A DNA stretch of 5,876 nt from Microcaldota archaeon (lineage in GTDB: Archaea; Micrarchaeota; Micrarchaeia; Micrarchaeales; CABMGC01): the NCBI GenBank assembly GCA_021791075.1, contig JAJYXH010000047.1, positions 1-5,876 on the forward strand, read 5' to 3'. This document shows positions 1 to 5,805 of the stretch, in pieces (position 1 is the stretch's first letter; each line of letters starts with the position of its first letter). A program made the translations under genes and the position numbers. The notes beneath the pieces are model-generated. The model ran no database searches. It had not been told where the DNA came from and saw only the letters and a list, made by a program, of their open reading frames with translations.

Positions 1-705
1 TATGGCCTCGTAGTCGCTCCTCGACCTGCGCTTGATGTTGTAGAGCATCACGTTGCTCGCGTGGTACGCAAAGTACCTGAGGGATCCCCACCGCCTCACC
101 CTCCTGATGCTCGTATGCGCCACCGCTCCGTCGACGAACACAACTCGGCCCGTCTTCCCGAGCCTCCGTACCATGTCCCAGTCCTGGTACGTCACCATGC
201 TCTCGTTGAATCCGTGTACCCTTCTGAAAGCCGACTTCCTCACGGCGAAGTTGGAGCCTATCGCTGTAGGCCTTCCCATCATTATCGAGAGCTTTGTTAG
301 ATACACGGAGACGATCGCGAACCCGATCCTGTTAAGCAGAGAGGTCTTCTCGAGCGGCCTTATCGGCCCTGTTGCGGCAACGACATCCGGGTCTTTGAAT
401 GCCCTGTCGTATGCGGTGAGGAGCCCACTTGAGATTGACGTGTCGGCCTCAACAAAGACTATCACCTCCCCCCTCGCCTTCATTGCCGACCTGTTGCATG
501 CCTTGCTTATTCCCCGCCCCTTGGTGATGCAGACCCTGACGGACTTGTACTTGGCCTTTGCAACCTCTACGGTTCCGTCGGTGCTTGCGCTGTCGGCTAG
601 TATGACCTCTATGTCTCTATTGCGCTGCTTCTTTATCGCAGCCAGGGTCCTGCCTATGTATTTCGACTCATTATAAGTAGGTATTATAATACTGATTCGG
701 ACCAT
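1..705 (-). CDS. Family 2 glycosyltransferase, 3' end outside window
   Basis: This is the N-terminal 235 residues of a GT-A fold family 2 glycosyltransferase, which moves a sugar from a nucleotide- or lipid-linked donor to a glycan, lipid or polysaccharide acceptor at the cytoplasmic membrane face. It begins at an ATG (705-703) and stays open to base 1. Visible family marks are the beta-strand start ISIIIPTYNES (residues 4-14), the nucleotide-binding region ADSASTDGT (37-45), a DxD-like metal site written EAD (86-88) in VFVEADTS, the acceptor-side GSNFAVRKSAF (150-160), and a QDWD (174-177) at the place of the usual ED catalytic-base motif. A basic RRVRRWGSLRYF stretch (201-212) follows, and membrane helices could lie beyond the edge. 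The gene is divergent from the amino-acid permease. Donor and acceptor cannot be read from the sequence. A role in surface or N-glycan assembly is possible but only a guess. Confidence 0.93.
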   Translation of the reverse strand, partial: MVRISIIIPTYNESKYIGRTLAAIKKQRNRDIEVILADSASTDGTVEVAKAKYKSVRVCITKGRGISKACNRSAMKARGEVIVFVEADTSISSGLLTAYDRAFKDPDVVAATGPIRPLEKTSLLNRIGFAIVSVYLTKLSIMMGRPTAIGSNFAVRKSAFRRVHGFNESMVTYQDWDMVRRLGKTGRVVFVDGAVAHTSIRRVRRWGSLRYFAYHASNVMLYNIKRRSRSDYEAI

Positions 706-763
706 CTTACCAATCAAGGAGTATTTGGACGTGCATGTTAAAAAGATTGTTGAAAGGTAGTTC
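706..763. promoter_or_regulatory. Divergent promoter gap, glycosyltransferase / APC permease
   Basis: This 58 bp gap between two divergent starts must hold both promoters unless one lies inside a coding region. The only A/T run resembling an archaeal TATA element is TTAAAAA at 738-744, which reads TTTTTAA on the minus strand and so could serve either direction. It lies about 25 bp from the permease start and about 35 bp from the glycosyltransferase ATG, so the permease transcript may be leaderless or nearly so. The TATA match is weak and the assignment is inferred from spacing. Confidence 0.35.
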
Positions 764-2086
764 TTGGTGTCGAATAAAAACAGCATAAGCTCGACCGTCG
801 CGTCTGCCGTGGGCCTAGGTGCGATAATCGGTGCAGGCATATTCGTCCTGAGCGGAACCGCTCTTGCGCTTGCCGGATCTGAAGCCCTCATAGCATTCGT
901 GCTTGTCGGGATAGTCGCCCTGCTTGTTGCATTCGAGATCGGCGAGCTCGGATCGATAATGCCACACGCCAAGGGGGCCGGATACTCATACGCATTCAAG
1001 GCATTCGGCAGCGAACTCGGGTTCATAACAGGCATGCTGCTATACTTCAGCTACGCAACGTCTGTATCGGCGATAGCGCTGGGGTTCGGATCGTATCTCT
1101 CCAGCGTTACGGGGCTCTCATCTTCGCTAGCCATACCATTTGCCATCGCCCTGATCTTCATTCTTGCGATAGTCAACCTATTCGGAATAAAGCGCGCCGC
1201 AAAGACAGACTCGGCCCTCGTGGTATTCAAGATACTGATACTCTCGATTTTCATAGCCTTCGCATTCATCATGGCGTTCTACTATGGGAAGTTCAATCCG
1301 GAAAACTTCGCGGTGCCTCCGGGCGTAGGCGGAATTGCCGCCATCTTCGCCGCGAGCATCGCGATCTTCTTCGCATACTCTGGTTTTCAGGTTATAAGCA
1401 CCTTTACATCCCGCGTGAAGGGCGGCGCCGTGGCTGCTGCAAAGGCCATCATCGCATCTGTCGCGATCAGCATGCTCATCTACGTCCTTGTTGTAGTCTC
1501 GATGATACTCCTCGTTCCCGCATCGGCATTCAAGATAACTGCAGACCCTCTTGTATTCGCACTCCAGGCGTCCGGAGCCCCCCGCTATCTCTTCCTGATA
1601 GTCGGCATAGGCGCGCTGGTTGCCACCGCCTCCGCCACGCTGGCCATGATACTCAGCTCGTCAAGGATAGCATACCAGATGGGCGAGGACAGGCTGCTGC
1701 CCAAGATATTCAGGAAGTACAGCTCAAAGAGGGACGTGGCATCCAACGGTGTCTTAATCTCGGTCGTCATCGCTGTAATAATGCTCTTCTCAGGGAACAT
1801 CTACATCATCGCCGCGATAGCCAACTTCGGGCTCCTATTCTCCTACCTGATGGCGAGCCTCGCCCTGATCCATTTCAGGAGGACGAAGGCCAAGGCCACG
1901 TTCAGGTCCCCCCTCTATCCATACCTGCCAGTGATTGCGATAGTCGCGATAATAGCGTTCATGTACGGGATGCCTGTAGAGTCCCTCCTCATAGGCGTCA
2001 TGCTGATACTCTCCCTCATAGCGGTATACTACTCGCTCAGGGAGATTGAGTCGAAGAGGGTAGTGAGGGTCAAGCTCTTCAGGTAA
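764..2086 (+). CDS. APC-superfamily amino-acid permease
   Basis: This 440-residue integral membrane protein has the usual size and about twelve predicted hydrophobic segments of the amino acid-polyamine-organocation (APC) family, which takes up amino acids by proton- or sodium-coupled symport or by exchange. The substrate-binding motif of the first, unwound helix is clear: GAIIGAGIFVLSG (residues 19-31). GAGYSYAFKAFG (71-82) before helix 3, FAYSGFQ (203-209) in helix 6 and MGEDRLLPKIF (306-316) after helix 8 are also typical. The tail RRTKAKATFRSPLYPYLP (372-389) matches the pre-helix-11 region of many members. The acidic, proline-containing loop that commonly follows helix 6 is instead TSRVKGGAVAAAKA (215-228). 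The start is TTG (764) or GTG (767); AAAGGTAG at 753-760 could serve as ribosome site, and GTG looks slightly better spaced. The DUF192 gene follows after 7 bp, so the two are probably co-transcribed. The specific amino acid is not predictable. Confidence 0.92.
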   Translation: MVSNKNSISSTVASAVGLGAIIGAGIFVLSGTALALAGSEALIAFVLVGIVALLVAFEIGELGSIMPHAKGAGYSYAFKAFGSELGFITGMLLYFSYATSVSAIALGFGSYLSSVTGLSSSLAIPFAIALIFILAIVNLFGIKRAAKTDSALVVFKILILSIFIAFAFIMAFYYGKFNPENFAVPPGVGGIAAIFAASIAIFFAYSGFQVISTFTSRVKGGAVAAAKAIIASVAISMLIYVLVVVSMILLVPASAFKITADPLVFALQASGAPRYLFLIVGIGALVATASATLAMILSSSRIAYQMGEDRLLPKIFRKYSSKRDVASNGVLISVVIAVIMLFSGNIYIIAAIANFGLLFSYLMASLALIHFRRTKAKATFRSPLYPYLPVIAIVAIIAFMYGMPVESLLIGVMLILSLIAVYYSLREIESKRVVRVKLFR

Positions 2087-2091
2087 TGATC
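2087..2091 (+). promoter_or_regulatory. Ribosome binding site of the DUF192 gene
   Basis: TGATC ends two bases before the ATG at 2094 and follows AGGTAA, which includes the permease stop codon. Together they approximate the archaeal GGTGATC consensus. This fixes the DUF192 start and supports reinitiation or coupled translation after the permease. Confidence 0.55.
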
Positions 2092-2093
2092 GC

Positions 2094-2585
2094 ATGCAAA
2101 GGCCGTTGGTCATATCACTGTCGATCTCACTCGCAATAATTGCAGCCGTGTCCATTGGCATCTACGTCTATGCCAATGCCCCGCCTCCAATTCCCATATC
2201 ATTCACGGTCAAGGGCGTAACCCATAACTTCACCGTGGCAGAGGCAAACGCGACCGCGGACGAGAAGGGGCTCATGAACGCGACAGTGACGAACAAGACA
2301 TTCGCGCTCTTCGTATTCAACAGCCCTTACAGATGGGGATTCTGGATGAAGAACACATACTATCCGCTGGACATGATATGGATAGACGGTGGCGCATCCG
2401 GGGGAAATGTCGTCTACATCCAGCACGATGCGATCCCGTGCGTTAGCTATGATCCTTCCCAGTTCAACTGCACGATATACCTCCCTCCCTCCGTTGCTGA
2501 TTACGTCATAGAGGCGAGGGCCGGATTTGCGAACAGCAGCGGCATAACTAACGGCTCGTATGTCTCATTCGACTACCGCGGCTGA
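2094..2585 (+). CDS. Membrane-anchored extracytoplasmic DUF192 protein
   Basis: This 163-residue protein has an N-terminal hydrophobic segment (about residues 5-27), acting as signal peptide or uncleaved anchor, then a proline stretch (30-34) and a DUF192 domain. The family core is easy to see: GLM (59-61), FALFVF (70-75), the signature FWMKNTYYPLDMIWID (83-98), and the closing YVIEARAGFANSSGITNGS (137-155), which corresponds to the family's usual VLELPAG...GIKVGD ending. DUF192 is a small beta-rich domain, widespread in bacteria and archaea, with no settled biochemical role. Seven N-x-S/T sequons (N45, N52, N62, N67, N125, N147, N153) and the cysteine pair C116/C126 suggest an exported, glycosylated and possibly disulfide-bonded protein. 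It follows the permease by 7 bp and is likely in the same operon. Whether it helps the transporter is unknown. Its stop lies 12 bp from the stop of the convergent PadR gene. Confidence 0.9.
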   Translation: MQRPLVISLSISLAIIAAVSIGIYVYANAPPPIPISFTVKGVTHNFTVAEANATADEKGLMNATVTNKTFALFVFNSPYRWGFWMKNTYYPLDMIWIDGGASGGNVVYIQHDAIPCVSYDPSQFNCTIYLPPSVADYVIEARAGFANSSGITNGSYVSFDYRG

Positions 2586-2597
2586 ATCCTTCCCTGG

Positions 2598-2927
2598 CTA
2601 CTTCATTCCCTCAGTGAAGATCTCGCCGAAGGACCTGCAGAGATATGCCGTCGCCTCCCTGACTGCGGCCTTGCCCTTCCCGGTTATTGAGTATACGACC
2701 TCCCGCCCGTCCTTCTTTCCCGTAACGAGGCCGGAGACCTTCAGCTCCTTGAGTGCAGGATAGATTGTCCCGGGCTTCGGCTTGTCCCCTCTTCTCCTCC
2801 CTATCTCCTCCGCTATCTTCTCCCCGTTCATCTTCTCCTTCGAGAGGAGCCAGAGTATCTGGAACGAGAGCATCCCGCGCATGTCGCAGCCCGTTCTTGT
2901 TTGCATCAGATCACGAAGTAAGAGCAT
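2598..2927 (-). CDS. PadR-family winged-helix transcriptional regulator
   Basis: This 109-residue protein is a compact PadR regulator, a dimeric DNA-binding repressor family that often controls efflux or phenolic-stress genes and is released by small aromatic or drug-like ligands. The winged helix-turn-helix shows the family pattern: LSFQILWLLSKEKMNGEKIAEE-type helices (20-41), the recognition-helix signature PGTIYPALKELKVSGLV (52-68), and the beta wing GREVVYSITGKGKAAV (74-89). The C-terminal helix (about 86-104) is short, as in the small PadR class, and would form the dimer interface. The start is ambiguous. ATG 2927 is used here; ATG 2906 (Met8) has GTGATC at 2909-2914 with the same two-base spacing seen at the DUF192 gene. 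The divergent partner is the FMN reductase, the likely target together with the gene itself. The effector is not predictable. C14 and C97 are its only cysteines. Confidence 0.93.
   Translation of the reverse strand: MLLLRDLMQTRTGCDMRGMLSFQILWLLSKEKMNGEKIAEEIGRRRGDKPKPGTIYPALKELKVSGLVTGKKDGREVVYSITGKGKAAVREATAYLCRSFGEIFTEGMK
2909..2914 (-). promoter_or_regulatory. Possible internal ribosome site, alternative PadR start
   Basis: Read on the minus strand this is GTGATC, ending two bases before the ATG at 2906-2904. It is the best Shine-Dalgarno match in the window but sits downstream of the longer start at 2927. It argues that the mature PadR may begin at Met8, which would cost only a poorly conserved leader and leave the winged helix intact. 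Confidence 0.4.
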
Positions 2928-2980
2928 TTATATTACTTTCAAAACATATATAAGATATCCTATATTATGATGTGGTCTTG
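2928..2980. promoter_or_regulatory. Divergent padR / FMN reductase promoter region
   Basis: This 53 bp stretch is strikingly A/T-rich beside its coding neighbours. ACATATATAAG (2944-2954) is a good plus-strand archaeal TATA box, with the A-rich CAAAA just upstream resembling a BRE; it lies about 25-30 bp from the FMN reductase start. The same tract reads CTTATATATGT on the minus strand, about 22 bp from the PadR ATG. A second tract, TTTATATTA (2927-2935), could be an additional box for either strand. Because the two promoters overlap, one bound repressor could control both genes. Confidence 0.7.
2948..2965. promoter_or_regulatory. Near-perfect palindrome, candidate PadR operator
   Basis: ATATAAGATATCCTATAT is an 18 bp inverted repeat centred on GATATC. 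Eight of its nine base pairs are symmetric, the exception being 2953/2960. It overlaps the plus-strand TATA tract and sits between the divergent starts, an arrangement expected of an autoregulatory operator. Many PadR proteins bind short inverted repeats overlapping promoters. Low-complexity A/T sequence can give chance palindromes, so assignment to this PadR is inferred. Confidence 0.5.
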
Positions 2981-3541
2981 ATGGAAGAGAGGATAAGTAT
3001 ACTCGGATTTGCGGGGAGCCTTAGGAAGGGATCGTACAACAGGATGGTGCTGCGCGAGGCGGCAAAACTCGCCCCTCCAAATGCCGAGGTTGAGATATTC
3101 GACCTTGACGGCATACCTCCGTTCAACCAGGACGACGAGGGCCCTGAGCGTATGCCGCAACGCGTGAAGGAGTTCAAGTCAAAGATAAGGTCTGCAGATG
3201 CGATCCTGATCTCTACTCCAGAGTACAACTACTCGATTCCAGGGGTGCTTAAGAACGCAATTGACTGGGCATCAAGGCCGTATCCGGACAACTCATTTGA
3301 GGGAAAGCCTGTTGCTATAATGAGCGCGTCAGGAGGTATGTTGGGCGCATCAAGGGCACAGTACCACCTGAGGCAGACATTCGTATACCTGAACATGCAC
3401 CCGCTGAACAGACCAGAGGTAATAATACCCTTTGTAAACGAGAAGTTTGACAAGGACGGGAATCTAACTGACGAGAAGACCAGGGGGAAGATCTCCGAGA
3501 TGCTTGCGGAGTTGACCGTATTTGCTGCAAAGTTCGGATGA
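2981..3541 (+). CDS. NADPH-dependent FMN reductase / quinone-azo reductase-like flavoprotein
   Basis: This 186-residue soluble flavodoxin-like protein belongs to the NADPH-dependent FMN reductase family, whose members reduce flavins, quinones, azo dyes, chromate or similar electrophiles using bound FMN. The FMN phosphate loop is GSLRKGSYNR (residues 12-21), the hallmark TPEYNYSIPGVLKNAIDW (79-96) supplies the flavin-ring loop and following helix, and SASGGMLGASRAQ (115-127) is the third flavin-contact loop. Length and motif order are normal and nothing is missing. The ATG at 2981 is preferred; GTG (2972) and TTG (2978) lie in frame just upstream, and the GTGGTC at 2972-2977 could act as ribosome site for 2981. 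The gene faces padR across the palindrome and precedes the MFS exporter by 44 bp, suggesting a regulated detoxification operon. The physiological substrate, a quinone, aromatic or metal oxyanion, is not fixed by the sequence. Confidence 0.93.
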   Translation: MEERISILGFAGSLRKGSYNRMVLREAAKLAPPNAEVEIFDLDGIPPFNQDDEGPERMPQRVKEFKSKIRSADAILISTPEYNYSIPGVLKNAIDWASRPYPDNSFEGKPVAIMSASGGMLGASRAQYHLRQTFVYLNMHPLNRPEVIIPFVNEKFDKDGNLTDEKTRGKISEMLAELTVFAAKFG

Positions 3542-3576
3542 CGAGACCTGGCTTCAGATTCAAGATATGCCATAAT

Positions 3577-3583
3577 GGTTGAT
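3577..3583 (+). promoter_or_regulatory. Ribosome binding site of the MFS exporter
   Basis: GGTTGAT ends two bases before the ATG at 3586 and differs from the archaeal GGTGAT core by one inserted T. It supports 3586 as the true start. The 44 bp gap after the FMN reductase (3542-3585) shows no convincing terminator or separate TATA box, so co-transcription is likely. Confidence 0.5.
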
Positions 3584-3585
3584 GC

Positions 3586-5004
3586 ATGGAACCTCAGAAC
3601 AAAGTACTTGCGATAATGGTGCTGGGCACGCTGATGGGCGCACTAGACACGACGATAGTGCTCCTCGCGCTGCCCACCATAACCGGTTCACTCTCAACCA
3701 CCCTCGTATCCTCAATCTGGGTAATTCTCATATACCTGCTGGTCATAGCAGTGACTACAACCCAGCTGGGAAGGATCGGCGATATCTACGGCAGGGGGAG
3801 GATCTTCAACCTCGGTTTCGTGGTCTTCACCGCCGGATCAGCGCTCTGCGGGCTCTCCCCTACGATCTGGTTCCTCATCGGATTCAGGGCAGTGCAGGCG
3901 TTCGGCGGAGCGCTCATGCAGGCCAACATGGGCGCAATAGTGGCCGATACGTTCGAGCCCAACAGGAGGGGCAGAGCATTCGGATACACGAGCATAGGAT
4001 GGAATGCCGGGGCAATGCTTGGGATAGTGCTCGGAGGCTTTATCGCGGCCTTCGTCGACTGGAGATACATCTTCTACATAAACATACCAATCGGGATAGT
4101 AGCCACATACTATGGGATCAGGTATGTAAGGGATGAGAAGAAGACCGGATCACGGCTCGACCTCCTCGGCATGGCTCTCCTCACCGCGTCCCTGATCCTT
4201 ATCTGCTATGGAGCAATAGACATAACTGGCCTGGGCGTTACCTTCATTAATGCGTCTATGATAGCCGCGGGGGCCATCCTCATAATCATCTTCCTAATTG
4301 CAGAGAAGAAGGTCCCGAATCCCATGGTCAATCTCGCCGTATTCAAGAACCGCGTGCTTACCTACTCCGTATTCGCTGCGTTCTTCCAGAGCATCGGATA
4401 TCTCGGCGTTGCCTTCATACTGATAATGTACCTTCAGGGGATACGTGGACTAGACCCGTTCTCAGCCTCGCTGCTCCTGGTTCCGGGATACGTGATAAGC
4501 AGCCTGGCAAGCCCTCGCATGGGCAGGCTCTCTGACAGGTATGGCGCCAGGATAATAGCTACAGTGGGGATCCTGTTCATGATGGCCACGATCCTTATCT
4601 ATCTCCAGCTTACAGTCGCATCAAGCCTCTACATAGTGCTCTTCGCATCGGTGATATCCGGAATAGGTGCCTCGATGTTCTGGCCTGCTAACAGCAGCGC
4701 CATCATGGCGAGCGCAGACCCGCAGCACTACGGAAGCGTATCCGGGCTCTCTAGGCTCATGTCCAACATAGGCACCCTAGCCAGCTTCGTGATCGTACTC
4801 ACAATAGCCTCGCTCAGCATCCCAAGGCAGACCGCATTCAGCGTCTTCATAGGCACATCATCCCTAATCGGAAACGTCTCGACCCAATTCCTCACCGGGA
4901 TAGACTGGGCTTTCGTAATCTCGCTCGTGCTGCTTCTCATAGGCGCGCTCCTCTCATACTCGAGAGGGCATGAGAACAGGGCTAAGACTCGCCCGCACAT
5001 CTGA
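3586..5004 (+). CDS. MFS exporter of the DHA2 (14-TM, EmrB/QacA-like) family
   Basis: This 472-residue membrane protein has the length and motif set of the DHA2 drug:proton antiporters, which expel hydrophobic or cationic toxic compounds using the proton gradient. Motif D1 is ALDTTIVLLALPTI (residues 19-32). Motif A is GRIGDIYGRGR (62-72), with a second-half copy SPRMGRLSDRYGAR (309-322). Motif B is GFRAVQAFGGALM (99-111). DWRYIFYINIPIG (158-170), YLQGIRGLDPFSASLLLVPG (282-301) and the E-x3-P-N-P-M-V linker (240-248) are also family-typical. Motif C reads GAMLGIVLGG (142-151), with isoleucine where antiporters normally carry the conserved proline. About fourteen hydrophobic segments are evident, and the short C-terminal tail is basic. 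As second gene behind the PadR-facing FMN reductase, it is probably induced by the same ligand. Related family members move lipids or siderophores, so the cargo is open. Confidence 0.92.
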   Translation: MEPQNKVLAIMVLGTLMGALDTTIVLLALPTITGSLSTTLVSSIWVILIYLLVIAVTTTQLGRIGDIYGRGRIFNLGFVVFTAGSALCGLSPTIWFLIGFRAVQAFGGALMQANMGAIVADTFEPNRRGRAFGYTSIGWNAGAMLGIVLGGFIAAFVDWRYIFYINIPIGIVATYYGIRYVRDEKKTGSRLDLLGMALLTASLILICYGAIDITGLGVTFINASMIAAGAILIIIFLIAEKKVPNPMVNLAVFKNRVLTYSVFAAFFQSIGYLGVAFILIMYLQGIRGLDPFSASLLLVPGYVISSLASPRMGRLSDRYGARIIATVGILFMMATILIYLQLTVASSLYIVLFASVISGIGASMFWPANSSAIMASADPQHYGSVSGLSRLMSNIGTLASFVIVLTIASLSIPRQTAFSVFIGTSSLIGNVSTQFLTGIDWAFVISLVLLLIGALLSYSRGHENRAKTRPHI

Positions 5005-5043
5005 GCAGGTCCGGGACACGCACGGCTCCCCTGACAGCCATAG

Positions 5044-5805
5044 CTACACTCCGGCCTCGCTCTTTCCGAATGCGTAAGTCGCAATAGCCGCAAGGATCAC
5101 CACGATAACCGCGAGGGCTGCCAGGTCGGTGACCATCGGCAGTTCTGAGACCCCGCCGAGCGCCCCACGTATCCCATCTATTCCGTAGTTCAGCGGATTG
5201 AAGTATGATATCTCCTGCACTATCCTGGGGAACCGGGACAATGGAAAGAGCCCATTCGAGAGGAAGAGCAGCGGCATCGTGAGGAAGCTTGTTATCATCC
5301 CGAATCCCTGCAGGTCCGTGATCATAGATGCGAGTATGAGCCCCATACTTATGAAGGCCAGGCCTATCAGCACCATGAAGACCACGGCAAGAAGGAGGGC
5401 GGGGGTGAAAACTATATGGAAGCCTACAAGCACCGATACCATGGTCACTATCAGTGCCGATATCAACGCCGTCGTCGTGCCTCCGAGCATCCTTCCGAAT
5501 ACGATGGAGAATCTCGAATTTGGGGTTACCATTATCTCCTTCAGGAATCCGAACTGCCTGTCCCATATGGTCGAGAAACCGGAAGACGAAGCCGCAGACA
5601 TGATCGACATGCCTATTATACCTGGCACGATGAACTGGAGATAGCTGCCTCCGGCTACCTGGCTTATCAGGCTGCCCAGCCCGAGCCCAAGGCCGAGCAG
5701 GAAGAAGAGCGGCATCACCAGGATGCCGACGACCCTCGACTTGGCCCTCGTGAACCTCTTCATCTCCCTGAGCCATACAACATATACTGCGTTTAAATCC
5801 ATCAT
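5044..5805 (-). CDS. ABC-2 type export permease (DrrB/NodJ-like)
   Basis: This 253-residue permease has about six membrane segments and forms the channel half of an ABC-2 exporter, pairing with a separate ATPase to move drugs, lipids or polysaccharides outward. Family marks are the amphipathic N-terminal helix with WLREMKRFTRAKSR (residues 11-24), PGIIGMS (61-67), the cytoplasmic-loop signature WDRQFGFLKEIMVTPNSR (81-98) that contacts the ATPase, and the final-loop signature LFPLSRFPRIVQEISYFNPL (186-205) followed by GIDGIR (208-213). The ATG at 5805 is chosen because its ATGA overlaps the stop of the upstream gene, implying translational coupling. A second ATG follows at 5802, and an in-frame GTG at 5817 would lie inside the upstream gene. 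The stop lies 39 bp from the stop of the convergent MFS gene. Length is normal for the family. The cargo is unknown. Confidence 0.9.
   Translation of the reverse strand: MMDLNAVYVVWLREMKRFTRAKSRVVGILVMPLFFLLGLGLGLGSLISQVAGGSYLQFIVPGIIGMSIMSAASSSGFSTIWDRQFGFLKEIMVTPNSRFSIVFGRMLGGTTTALISALIVTMVSVLVGFHIVFTPALLLAVVFMVLIGLAFISMGLILASMITDLQGFGMITSFLTMPLLFLSNGLFPLSRFPRIVQEISYFNPLNYGIDGIRGALGGVSELPMVTDLAALAVIVVILAAIATYAFGKSEAGV

Noticed and set aside
53..676. Plus-strand open frame of 207 codons at the left edge
   Set aside because: It lies antisense to the glycosyltransferase, which has clear GT2 motifs in the opposite frame; the plus-strand translation shows no family pattern.
1835..2161. Minus-strand frame across the permease/DUF192 junction
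   Set aside because: It is antisense to two well-supported genes, with no motif or ribosome site of its own.
2586..2597. Terminator between the DUF192 and padR genes
   Set aside because: The 12 bp gap has neither a stem nor a T-run; any termination signal would lie within the coding sequences.
2967..2981. ATG codons at 2967 and 2970 as starts of the FMN reductase
   Set aside because: The first reaches a stop after four codons and neither is in frame with the flavoprotein.
3579..4136. Plus-strand open frame of 185 codons overlapping the MFS gene start
   Set aside because: Its translation is rich in Arg, His and Ser without domain features, while the overlapping frame encodes a textbook DHA2 N-terminus.
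5005..5043. Terminator hairpin between the convergent MFS and ABC-2 genes
   Set aside because: Only a four-base GGCT/AGCC stem (5024-5027 with 5036-5039) is visible and no T-run follows on either strand.
4982..5776. Minus-strand open frame of 264 codons over the ABC-2 permease
   Set aside because: It is an out-of-frame shadow of the permease, low in hydrophobic segments and rich in Arg, Gly and His.
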